A stretch of 64,000 nt of DNA from Phormidium tenue FACHB-1052 (GTDB lineage Bacteria > Cyanobacteriota > Cyanobacteriia > Phormidesmidales > Phormidesmidaceae). The stretch spans positions 178,048 through 242,047 of the forward strand of contig NZ_JACJQN010000010.1 of the NCBI RefSeq assembly GCF_014696675.1, written 5' to 3'. Numbering within the stretch: the stretch's first letter is position 1; each line of letters opens with the position of its first letter. Below the pieces are notes generated by a model. The model ran no database searches. It saw only the letters and a program-made list of their open reading frames with translations, and had not been told where the DNA came from. A program made the translations under genes and the position numbers. Shown in pieces: positions 20,718 through 28,816 of this stretch.

Positions 20718-21449
20718 ATGCAGAGTCGCAGTGATCGAGAACGACAGCACTTTGACCAGCTCGCAGAGGAGTTGGGCTCCGTATGGTGGGGATCTGTCAC
20801 CAAGGCCGGTCAGCTGCGTATTGATGAGCGGGCTGATTTAGCCATTCAGCATGGTCGTCTTGCCCCTGGCAAACGGGTTTTAGAGCCAGGGTCAGGCAAC
20901 GGCGAATTTACGCTACGACTGGCTCAGTCGGGGGCAGACATTACCGCCGTAGAGATTTCTCCACGGCAGGTTGATATTGCCAAAAACAGGTTAGCTAGTT
21001 TTCCTAACGTCACTACTATAGTAGGCGATGTAACTCAGCTACCCTTTTCCGATGGGAGTTTTGATGCCGTTGTCGGTAACGCCGTACTGCATCACTTTGA
21101 CCTCACTACAACGCTGCCAGAGCTATACCGGGTGCTAAAGCCGGGGGGGCATTTTTTCTTTACTGAGCCCAATATGCTCAACCCTCAGATTGCGGTAGAG
21201 AAAAACATCAAATTTATTGGTCGTAAGCTGCAAAACTCCCCTGACGAAACCGCCTTCTTTCGCTGGAGAATTACCCGTCGACTTCGAGGCTATGGGTTTC
21301 AGAACCCGTGGGCCAAACCCTTTGACTTTTTGCACCCCGGCATTCCCGACGGATGGATTCCGGTAGTACGGGGGTTGAGCAATTTGCTCAGCAATACGCC
21401 AATCATTCAAGAGATTGGTGGCTCACTCCAAATCTACGGTAGACGGTAG
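20718..21449 (+). CDS. Class I SAM-dependent methyltransferase
   Basis: A 243-residue methyltransferase. Motif I is 'VLEPGSGNGEFTLRLA', motif II 'ITAVEISPRQVDIAK', motif III 'VVGDVTQLPFSDGSFDAVV' and motif IV 'GNAVLHHF' (the printed Asp-rich block is the SAM-adenine side). The C-terminal part (from about 150) is variable and probably sets the substrate, which is unknown. Start ATG 20718 is preferred; an in-frame TTG at 20700 would add six residues. The 3' end overlaps the convergent GT39 gene by 27 bp. Confidence 0.85.
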   Translation: MQSRSDRERQHFDQLAEELGSVWWGSVTKAGQLRIDERADLAIQHGRLAPGKRVLEPGSGNGEFTLRLAQSGADITAVEISPRQVDIAKNRLASFPNVTTIVGDVTQLPFSDGSFDAVVGNAVLHHFDLTTTLPELYRVLKPGGHFFFTEPNMLNPQIAVEKNIKFIGRKLQNSPDETAFFRWRITRRLRGYGFQNPWAKPFDFLHPGIPDGWIPVVRGLSNLLSNTPIIQEIGGSLQIYGRR

Positions 21450-23102
21450 TTTCTGCACCAATGCCCAGCCTCTGGTAGTACCGAGCTGTTGATAAGTTGC
21501 GGCGGGTGCAGCCGTCAGATCTGCAACCAGGTCGGGGGCAACCCAGGCGTACTGCCCAGCCCCCAAATCCTCTAAGGTCAGAAATCTTTTACCCCACTGG
21601 GATGAGCAAAAGGAGGTCAGAATCCACACTTGATGATCGGGGCGGCTGACGGGGTCACCGAGCACTACATTGACGGAATGCTGCGCCAGAACGGGGGCGA
21701 TCGCCGGTTGTCGGCAGAAATCTTTGATGTCGCTGCTGTAGTTGCCAATCAGCCCCGATGTTCCGGCGAGACCGATAGCCAGCCAAGGGCCAATCAGCAA
21801 GCTACTGAGCCACACGTGAGGCTGCGATCGTCCTTTGCCCAGCCCACTAATGGCATAAACTAGCCAAAGCCCGCTGAGTACCAGGGCCGGAATACTATAG
21901 ACAGAGAGTTCCTGCTGGAGAGCCGCATCGAATAGACCCAGCTTTGACCAGGTACCCGTCAGCAATCCCAGACTAAGCACCAGGGCCACCAGAGCGATGA
22001 GGCCATAGAACCCGCTCAGCGCTGTAGCGATCGCCGGTCGCCGGTTTGTAGATTGCCAGGTATGCAAAATTCTGTGGAGCGCATAGCCGCTGTAAAGGCC
22101 CAGAAAGGGATAGATTTGAAGCGGATAGTAGATGGTTTTAGTGCTAAATAGCTGTAGCAGTAGTAGCAGCCCCGCTGGATATCCCAGCGTTAGCAGGGCC
22201 CGGTGGTTGGGTGGCGATTTAATGAGATAAAACAGCCCCAGCAAGACTAAGGGTGTCCAAGGCAAAACGTTGGCCGGAATATTCCACAGGTAATACCAGG
22301 GCCCAACGCCATGGTAGTCTTCGGACGCGGCGAGAACCAAAATGCCAAATAGCTGGTTAAAGGGCTCGCTGCCGTGGGCCTGCCAAAGGTGCAAAAACCA
22401 GTAGGCTACCAACCCCAGACCGAGAACAAAGCCTAGATACAAGCCAGGGTTGAAAAGGTGTCGGTGACGCCTATGGTTGAGCACCAGGTAGGGCAGCAAG
22501 GCCACGGTAGGCAGGGCAACCATAAAGCCCTTAATCAAAAAGCCTAAGCCGAAACCCAAACCGGCTAACGTTCCCCACCAAAGTCTCCGCCGAGGTTGTT
22601 GCTCGGCCTGCAACAGCGCCCAGATCACAGTGAGTTCAAGGGCCACCAGGGGCATGTCTTGGGTAGCCATCTGACCATACTGGGTCCAAATCACAATTGT
22701 GCTGAGGCACAGCGCCCCCAGCAAAGCGGCACGGCGGTGGAGCAGCGTAGAGCCGATCGCATAGAGCAAAAAGGTGCTCGCCAGGCAGGCAATGCCCGAG
22801 GGCAGACGGGCAGTGGTTTCGCTCACCCCAAATAGTTGGTAGGCAGTGGCAATCAGCCAATGGACTCCGGAGGTTTTGTCGTAGACTAGCTGGCCCCACC
22901 AGGTCGGGCTGAGCCAGTCTTGCGATCGCACCAGACCTAGGGCCAGAGTGGCATACCAGCCCTCATCGTGGGCCATGAGACTGGTTTCTACATTGCTGGC
23001 GGCTAAGAGTAGCCCCTGCCACAGCCCCAGTAGAGGGTAGGGTAGCCATCTGGCATGCTGATCGATGGCAAAAACCTTGGGTAGGCGAGAGAGATAGGAC
23101 AT
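21423..23102 (-). CDS. GT39/ArnT-like membrane glycosyltransferase
   Basis: A 559-residue polytopic membrane protein with 11-13 hydrophobic helices. After the first helix comes 'AHDEGWYATLALGLVRSQDW', the conserved Asp-Glu loop of the GT-C superfamily (family 39/83), followed by 'KTSGVHWLIATAYQLFGVSE'. These enzymes move a sugar from a polyprenyl phosphate carrier to protein or lipid on the outer face of the membrane. The donor and acceptor cannot be predicted. It lies 29 bp downstream of the SLH-domain gene on the same strand, so the two may be co-transcribed and both act at the cell surface. Confidence 0.85.
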   Translation of the reverse strand: MSYLSRLPKVFAIDQHARWLPYPLLGLWQGLLLAASNVETSLMAHDEGWYATLALGLVRSQDWLSPTWWGQLVYDKTSGVHWLIATAYQLFGVSETTARLPSGIACLASTFLLYAIGSTLLHRRAALLGALCLSTIVIWTQYGQMATQDMPLVALELTVIWALLQAEQQPRRRLWWGTLAGLGFGLGFLIKGFMVALPTVALLPYLVLNHRRHRHLFNPGLYLGFVLGLGLVAYWFLHLWQAHGSEPFNQLFGILVLAASEDYHGVGPWYYLWNIPANVLPWTPLVLLGLFYLIKSPPNHRALLTLGYPAGLLLLLQLFSTKTIYYPLQIYPFLGLYSGYALHRILHTWQSTNRRPAIATALSGFYGLIALVALVLSLGLLTGTWSKLGLFDAALQQELSVYSIPALVLSGLWLVYAISGLGKGRSQPHVWLSSLLIGPWLAIGLAGTSGLIGNYSSDIKDFCRQPAIAPVLAQHSVNVVLGDPVSRPDHQVWILTSFCSSQWGKRFLTLEDLGAGQYAWVAPDLVADLTAAPAATYQQLGTTRGWALVQKLPSTVDLE

Positions 23103-23131
23103 GGCGGCGAGAGCGTCTCCGTTTACCCAAA

Positions 23132-25291
23132 CTAGGGTCGCACAATAAACGGATTGTCAATCCTCGACGCCCGCAGCTGTAGCACCAGCGCCTGATACAC
23201 CGCCGCACAGACATCGGCGCGGCTGGCCACCCGGTTGGGATGGAGTTGGGCAATGTCGGGCACGTTGACCACCAAACCGAGTTGCGTGGCCTTAGCGATC
23301 GCATTCACCGCATAGTCGGGAATGGTGGCGCGATCGCGGTAGCGCTCCAGCAGTCGCAGGTTGCCGGGCTGGTTGGGCAGCAGGGCCAACCCCGACACCA
23401 GCGCCACCCACACCTGGGCTCGCAACAGCGAATTGTCTGGCCCAAAAGTTTGATCGGGGAATCCCGAGAGAAACCCGCCCCGGTAGGCAGTTTGGATGGC
23501 GCTGGCTGCCCAGTGGCCCGAGGGCACGTCACGAAACAGCTGGGCCGGTCGGCGGGGAGCCGGGGCAAAGGCACGGCTCATCAACGCAGCGAACTGGGCC
23601 CGACTCATGGGCTGGGCGGGGTTGAAGCGACCAGCCTGATCTCCCTGCACCAGGCCAAGGTTTAATAGGCCTTGAATAAAGTCCAGCGCCCAGTGGGTTT
23701 GTATATCGGAAAACGATCCTTGAGCCATGGCAGCGGGGGGGTTAGCGACGGTAGTTAACGGTGGAGCCTTGCCCTGGGCCACCAACCCTTGGTAGATCAG
23801 CACGGCAACCTCGGCACGGGTCACAGTTTCTAGGGGCCGCAGCAGTTCTGGGTCGGGATGGTTGACCACTAGGCCAGATCGGGTGGCGCTGGCCAGAGCA
23901 TCGATCGCATAGCTGGGAATCTGGGCGCGATCGCGGTACACCCCCAGCCCACTGGCCGGGGCCGGAGGCAGCTTCAGCCCGGTAGCCACCGCCACTATCG
24001 CCTGCACCCGCACCATGCCCTGGGTAGGGCGAAAGGTTTGATCGGGGTAGCCGCCCAAAAAGCCCTTGCGCTGGGCCTGGTCGATGGCGCTGGCGGCCCA
24101 GTGGGTCGGCGGCACATCCACAAAGGTGATGGGTCCCCGCACCGGGTCAAGGTTGCTATAGCTGGCAGCCACCAGCGCCGCAAACTGGCTCCGATTGATA
24201 GTTTCTTGAGGGCGATAGGTGCCGTTGCCGTAGCCCTTCACCAGACCGCGATCGGCCAGAGCCTCAATGTAGGGCGTGGCCCAGTGGCTGCCCAGGTCAG
24301 TAAAGCGGCTGGGCACCGGGGCGGCTGGAGCGAGAGGCTTGTCCGACGGCGTGGGGGGTAGGGGTTGGGGGGGCGCAGGGGAAACGGTGGGGCGATCGAG
24401 CAGAACCGGGGGTACGGCGGCTGGATCAGGCCACTGGCTGGCCACCAGATTGACCGTCCCCACTAGCCCTGTGGGGATCACGTCGTTGCCCACCAGCGTC
24501 AGCTCCTGACGGGTGTCGTTGCGCAGATCGCTCTGGCGGTTGTAGCGCAGAATGTTGCCCGCTGGGTCGTCAGGCTGGCCCAGGTCGGGGCGACCGGTGT
24601 CTTGCACCACCAGGCCAGCGGTTTGGTTTTGCACCAGTCGATTTTGCCGTAGCACTGGGCTAGCAGCTCCGGCAATCTGCATCCCTACCTGGTTGTTTGA
24701 GCACTGGCAGCCACGGATCAGCGGCGCAGCGTTTTGGCCGAGATAAATGCCGGTGCCGCAGCGCTCTAGGGTGCAGTCTTGCACCTCGCCCCGAGATTGC
24801 TCGACAAAGCTGAGGCCGCGATCGCCGCAGTCAACTATCCCCGTTTTAGCCACCAAGGGGCGGCTCGCCCCTGCCACCTGAAGCCCCACCTTGCACTGGC
24901 TGAGGCGGCAGGCTCGTACCAGAGGCGCGCCCGAGTCAATTAGAATGCCGATGCCCTGAGGGTTTTGCACCGTCACCCCCCGCAGCTGGCCCTGGCCTTG
25001 AATGATTAACCCCACCGAGGTTGCCCCTGGCCCCGACCCACCGCCTGCGATCGCAATCCCCTGGCCCTGGGTCGATTCCTGACCGGCAACCATCACGCCG
25101 TCTGGCACAGTAATGGGGAAGCGTTCGCCCGTAGCAGCACTGTAGGTGCCGGGGGCGAGCCGAATCAGCGTGTTGCCCTGGGCAGCACCGAGGGCAATCG
25201 TCAAGGTCTTGTAGGGCAGGTGGGGACGGCCCGAGGGTTCATCGATCCCACGCTTGGGATCCACATCGAGGGTTTTAGCAATGGTATCCAA
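23132..25291 (-). CDS. DUF1565 beta-helix protein with six SLH motifs
   Basis: A 719-residue surface-type protein. Residues 1-290 are a right-handed parallel beta-helix (DUF1565; repeated short strands such as 'GVTVQNPQGIGILIDSGAPL'). A Pro-rich linker (about 300-330) follows, then two triplets of S-layer homology motifs: 'FTDLGSHWATPYIEALADRG', 'FVDVPPTHWAASAID', 'YRDRAQIPSYAID', and again 'FSDIQTHWALDFI', 'FRDVPSGHWAASAI', 'YRDRATIPDYAV'. SLH triplets bind pyruvylated cell-wall polymer or peptidoglycan. The start is a TTG at 25291 with a good AGGAG nine bases upstream, and the product has no signal peptide, odd for an SLH protein. Its gene precedes the GT39 gene. Confidence 0.88.
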   Translation of the reverse strand: MDTIAKTLDVDPKRGIDEPSGRPHLPYKTLTIALGAAQGNTLIRLAPGTYSAATGERFPITVPDGVMVAGQESTQGQGIAIAGGGSGPGATSVGLIIQGQGQLRGVTVQNPQGIGILIDSGAPLVRACRLSQCKVGLQVAGASRPLVAKTGIVDCGDRGLSFVEQSRGEVQDCTLERCGTGIYLGQNAAPLIRGCQCSNNQVGMQIAGAASPVLRQNRLVQNQTAGLVVQDTGRPDLGQPDDPAGNILRYNRQSDLRNDTRQELTLVGNDVIPTGLVGTVNLVASQWPDPAAVPPVLLDRPTVSPAPPQPLPPTPSDKPLAPAAPVPSRFTDLGSHWATPYIEALADRGLVKGYGNGTYRPQETINRSQFAALVAASYSNLDPVRGPITFVDVPPTHWAASAIDQAQRKGFLGGYPDQTFRPTQGMVRVQAIVAVATGLKLPPAPASGLGVYRDRAQIPSYAIDALASATRSGLVVNHPDPELLRPLETVTRAEVAVLIYQGLVAQGKAPPLTTVANPPAAMAQGSFSDIQTHWALDFIQGLLNLGLVQGDQAGRFNPAQPMSRAQFAALMSRAFAPAPRRPAQLFRDVPSGHWAASAIQTAYRGGFLSGFPDQTFGPDNSLLRAQVWVALVSGLALLPNQPGNLRLLERYRDRATIPDYAVNAIAKATQLGLVVNVPDIAQLHPNRVASRADVCAAVYQALVLQLRASRIDNPFIVRP

Positions 25292-25380
25292 CGGGGAGAT
25301 CTCCTAACGGCAGCAGGAAATACGGCGGTTGGCCCAGAATGTCGTTATGATTTAGCCAGTTAAAGGATAGGGCGAAAGTT

Positions 25381-25731
25381 GTGATTGCGGTTGCCGTTAG
25401 CCTAAATCTAGTCATTGCGCTGTTTTGCTTCTACGTGGCCTGGCAAGTATGGCAGTTGAGCAAGAGCTTAGGGGCCGTGGCCGACGCGCTGACAGCCTGG
25501 GAGCGCAATACCCACAACACCCTCAATCCGATTGTTACTCCTCCCGCTATTTTGCGCGGCCAGGCAGGCACGGTCTACCTCCGGCAGCGCTACAGCCTAC
25601 TCCAGCTCCAGCTTCAACGCCTGCAACAGCTTATGGCAATGGTGGGTCTACTGCCCCAGGCCAACCGTTGGCTAGGAATGGGCCGCCGGTTCAGCCCCAG
25701 GGCCAACGTGGCTTCTGCTAAAAGGCGGTAG
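25381..25731 (+). CDS. Small membrane-anchored cyanobacterial protein
   Basis: A 116-residue protein from a GTG start. One N-terminal hydrophobic segment (IAVAVSLNLVIALFCFYVAW) is followed by an amphipathic helix 'QVWQLSKSLGAVADALTAWE', a Gln/Leu-rich helix 'QRYSLLQLQLQRLQQLMAMV' and a basic end. It belongs to an unnamed family seen in cyanobacteria, in my recollection usually next to the YtxH and DUF948 genes, as here. Likely a membrane-anchored coiled-coil protein. Function unknown. Confidence 0.72.
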   Translation: MIAVAVSLNLVIALFCFYVAWQVWQLSKSLGAVADALTAWERNTHNTLNPIVTPPAILRGQAGTVYLRQRYSLLQLQLQRLQQLMAMVGLLPQANRWLGMGRRFSPRANVASAKRR

Positions 25732-25810
25732 GATTGCCTTAGCTCCAGCTAGTCAGGCGATTGGAGCAGAGGTTGGGGTAACGGTTTGGCAAGCACAGGA
25801 TAAACACACT

Positions 25811-26146
25811 ATGAGTGAGAAACAGTCAGGGGGATTTGTTGGCGGAGTACTGCTAGGGGCCGCGATCGGCGCAGTAGCAGGGCTATTGGTGGCTCCCCGC
25901 ACCGGGCGCGAAACCCGCCGCATTCTCAAAAAATCTGCCGATGCCCTACCTGAGCTAGTCGAAGACTTGGCCACCAGCGTCAATCTCCAGGCCGATCGCC
26001 TGTCGGAAACCGCCCTGGTCAACTGGGATCACACCCTGACTCGGCTGCGGGCGGCGATCGCCGCCGGTCAAGAGGCCAGCCGCCAGGAGTATGAGCAGCT
26101 TCGCCAGTCTGCACCCGTGGCCAGCAACGGGTCTACCCAGGAGTAG
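25811..26146 (+). CDS. YtxH domain protein
   Basis: A 111-residue YtxH (general-stress-type) protein. A glycine-rich membrane segment 'GGVLLGAAIGAVAGLLVAP' is followed by the family signature RTGRETRR and an amphipathic helical tail. YtxH proteins are small envelope-associated proteins of unknown biochemical role. The gene is 80 bp after the preceding small membrane protein and 11 bp before the DUF948 gene, so the three probably form one transcript for envelope proteins. Confidence 0.85.
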   Translation: MSEKQSGGFVGGVLLGAAIGAVAGLLVAPRTGRETRRILKKSADALPELVEDLATSVNLQADRLSETALVNWDHTLTRLRAAIAAGQEASRQEYEQLRQSAPVASNGSTQE

Positions 26147-26157
26147 GAGCACCCATT

Positions 26158-26871
26158 TTGGCCGACCCGCTGTTTTGGCTAGCTCTATCATTTTTGCTGG
26201 TTGTCATCAGTTTGACGGCGGTGCTGATGGTGGCCATACCCGCCATGCGCGAGCTGGGTCGCGCCGCCCGCAGCGCTGAAAAATTCTTTGATACCCTGGG
26301 TCGAGAGCTGCCCCCCACCCTAGAGGCCATTCGTCTCACGGGGCTAGAAATTGTGGAACTCACCGACGATGTCACCGAGGGCGTACAGAGTGCTGGCCAG
26401 GTAGTGCAGCAGGTTAACCAGAGTATTGCCACCGCCCAGACCGGAGCCAAGCGCCTCAACACCGGCACCAAAACGTTTATGGCCGGAGCCCGCGCTGCCT
26501 GGCAAGCCTGGACGAAAGAGCCATCGCCTCAGCCGCCCCGCCGCCCCGCCAAATCAGCTCAGACGACCCAACCCGCTATTCAACCTGGCGATCGCGCCCC
26601 CATCCCCAACCCAGATCGCCGATTGATGGAGCTTGAGGGCCGCCTGACTGAGGAGGGCCGCAGGGAACACCAGAGCGATGGCACGGCCTCCCCGGTGGGG
26701 AATCGCGGGCTTTCTGAAAACCTGGATGCCCCGCTTCCCCAGCTCGAAGAAACTACTCTTCACGCACTTCCCGAGGCTGGGCTAGAGGCCGCTCCCACCG
26801 CCGATCCCGAGCTATTGCCCAGTCGGTCGACCCAGCCAGCCCAACGCCGTCCCAGCGCCGAGCAAGACTAA
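26158..26871 (+). CDS. DUF948 domain protein
   Basis: A 237-residue protein starting at TTG (AGGAG nine bases upstream). The N-terminal membrane helix 'LFWLALSFLLVVISLTAVLM' and the following long helix 'MRELGRAARSAEKFFDTLG' and 'DDVTEGVQSAGQVVQQVNQS' match DUF948, a chemotaxis-receptor-like coiled coil found beside YtxH in many bacteria. The C-terminal 110 residues are Pro/Arg/Glu-rich and probably disordered. Last gene of a three-gene envelope cluster; it converges on the exopolyphosphatase gene with 23 bp between stops. Confidence 0.8.
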   Translation: MADPLFWLALSFLLVVISLTAVLMVAIPAMRELGRAARSAEKFFDTLGRELPPTLEAIRLTGLEIVELTDDVTEGVQSAGQVVQQVNQSIATAQTGAKRLNTGTKTFMAGARAAWQAWTKEPSPQPPRRPAKSAQTTQPAIQPGDRAPIPNPDRRLMELEGRLTEEGRREHQSDGTASPVGNRGLSENLDAPLPQLEETTLHALPEAGLEAAPTADPELLPSRSTQPAQRRPSAEQD

Positions 26872-26894
26872 GGGCTTCTAGCGATTGAAATGCT

Positions 26895-28547
26895 TCAACT
26901 GACCAGATGAGCTGTCAGATTCACCTCAAACACCTGCTCAAAGTAGGTCTTTTTGTAGTCTAGATTCCACAGTTCTGAAGCGCAGTCATCGTTGGGGTTG
27001 GCGGCTTTGACCTCTATAGTCAGCAGGTGGGCGTCAGCGTCAAAGTTGCAGTGAATGCTCTCAACGGCCCCAATTCCACGGCGATCGAGGGCCACCGCCA
27101 GGCGCAGCAGGGCGCTGAGGTGAGTAATCATCTGCCGGTGGTAGCGGGTGGGCAGACTGCGGTAGTTCTCGTGCTTCTTTTTGGGGGCGCTCTTGCGGTG
27201 ATAGCGGGCGATGTTGGCGATCACCTCCAGCTCGGTTTCGGTATAGCCCAGTAGCTCACCGTGGCGAATTAGATAATAGGAATGCTTGTGATGCGACGAG
27301 TGGCTAACAAAGTGGCCGCAGTTGTGCAGAATGGCCGCAGCCCAGAGCAGTTCTTTTTCTAAATTGCCCCAGGTGTGCAGGCTGCCTCGGGTTTGCTCAA
27401 ACAAATCCATCGCAAACTCGGCCACCCGCTTTGAGCGGTCAAGATGCACTTTATATTTCTTGGCGGTTTTGAGAATGTTGCGCTGCCGCACCGACTTTTG
27501 AAACTGCATCCGGTCTTCGATCAGACCGTGGGTGAGCATCCAGTCAACAACAACCCCCTCTCGCAGGGCACGCTCGCAGATAGTAATGCTGTCAGCATTG
27601 AGGAGCCCCATGGTCTCATGCAAAATCACCGCTCCCGCTACGACGATCTCGGCACGGCGCGGCGACATCTCTGGCAGGGCCAGCCGTTCGGCGTAGGTGG
27701 CCTGGCGCAGGGTTTCGACCAGCCGCGAGATCTCGTCGTAGCTCATCTGAAACCCGTTGAGGGGGTTGGGCACCAGGCCCAGGCGCTCAGCGGCAATGAC
27801 CGCCGCTAGACACTCAATGGTGCCCGAGGTACCCATGAGCTGCATCGGCTCTCCGTCTTGGAGATGGTGCTTAAGCTTGGTGGTATTGGGTTCTACCATG
27901 CCCCGCACGTAGGCTCGCAGAGAGCTAAACTCGGCATCTGAAATGGGGTCAGTGGAGATAAACTGGGCCGTGAGCCGCACCGCCCCCACCTTGGTGCTGC
28001 TGAGAAAGCGGTGGGGTTCGCCGGTGCCCAAAATCAGCTCGGTGGAGCCGCCGCCAATGTCGATGATGGCGTGGGGCTGGCCGTTAAACTCTACGCCCGA
28101 GAGCACGCCCAGGTAGATGCGCCGCGCTTCTTCGGTGCCCGAGATCAGGTTGAGGGCCAGGCCAACTTCTGTGTAAACCCGCTCAACAAATTCTTGGCCG
28201 TTGCTGGCCTCCCGCACAGCGCTGGTGGCTACCGCTACGATATCTTCGGCCTGGAGGCTGGTGGCGATCGCACAGCAGCGTTTTAGCGCCTTGATCGCCC
28301 GCTCCATAGCGGCCTCCGACAGCCCACCCGTGGCTGCGTTGAAGTCGCCCAGGCGCACGGTCTCTTTCTCGCGATCAATGATGCTAAAAGCAGGTAGATC
28401 GGGCTGAATTTTGACCACCACCATGTGAATCGAGTTAGTGCCGACGTCGATGGCCGCCAAAACGCGATCGCTGGTAATTTCTGGCGGAGCAAAGTCAGAA
28501 AAATCGGTGATCGATGCGATTTCACGGGTCGTGGTGGTGCCTGTCAT
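26895..28547 (-). CDS. ppx: Exopolyphosphatase, Ppx/GppA family
   Basis: A 550-residue Ppx/GppA phosphatase, which removes terminal phosphate from polyphosphate or the pentaphosphate group of pppGpp. Actin-like ATPase marks: 'VLAAIDVGTNSIHMVVV' (phosphate 1), 'AVATSAVREASNG', 'IDIGGGSTELILG' (phosphate 2) and 'MGTSGTIECLAAV'. The C-terminal HD-like domain carries 'AAILHNCGHFVSHSSHHKHS'. The length suits cyanobacterial Ppx. The start at 28547 gives an N-terminal extension of about 25 residues before the first beta strand. It is monocistronic with purine-rich simple repeats upstream. Confidence 0.92.
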   Translation of the reverse strand: MTGTTTTREIASITDFSDFAPPEITSDRVLAAIDVGTNSIHMVVVKIQPDLPAFSIIDREKETVRLGDFNAATGGLSEAAMERAIKALKRCCAIATSLQAEDIVAVATSAVREASNGQEFVERVYTEVGLALNLISGTEEARRIYLGVLSGVEFNGQPHAIIDIGGGSTELILGTGEPHRFLSSTKVGAVRLTAQFISTDPISDAEFSSLRAYVRGMVEPNTTKLKHHLQDGEPMQLMGTSGTIECLAAVIAAERLGLVPNPLNGFQMSYDEISRLVETLRQATYAERLALPEMSPRRAEIVVAGAVILHETMGLLNADSITICERALREGVVVDWMLTHGLIEDRMQFQKSVRQRNILKTAKKYKVHLDRSKRVAEFAMDLFEQTRGSLHTWGNLEKELLWAAAILHNCGHFVSHSSHHKHSYYLIRHGELLGYTETELEVIANIARYHRKSAPKKKHENYRSLPTRYHRQMITHLSALLRLAVALDRRGIGAVESIHCNFDADAHLLTIEVKAANPNDDCASELWNLDYKKTYFEQVFEVNLTAHLVS

Positions 28548-28816
28548 AGTCGCCCATACTGCGTTTGTTTCAAATCTTACCTGCCCCGCTGCAACCCATC
28601 AGGACGGGGAAAAAACTTTACTGAGACTAAATGGAGGAGGCCGGGGAGGTGAGGAAGATGGAGGAGATGGGGAAGATAGGGAGCTAAAGAGATCCACAGA
28701 AACCAACAAGTCCTCACCCCTCACCCCCCACTCCCTACCCTCCTCATCTCCCTCACCCTCCTCATCTCCCGGCTAGCACTGGCGCTAAACTCATGGGGAC
28801 ACAAGGTGGATAAACC
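28548..28816. repeat. Purine/pyrimidine-rich simple repeats between divergent genes
   Basis: GGAGGAGGCCGGGGAGGTGA-like (28630-28685) and CTCCCTACCCTCCTCATCTC-like (28715-28770) tracts face each other, so the two strands can fold on each other. The same type of GA/CT-rich filler recurs at 30224-30290, 33100-33210 and 40075-40264, always outside genes. It is a dispersed low-complexity family of this genome. Confidence 0.6.
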
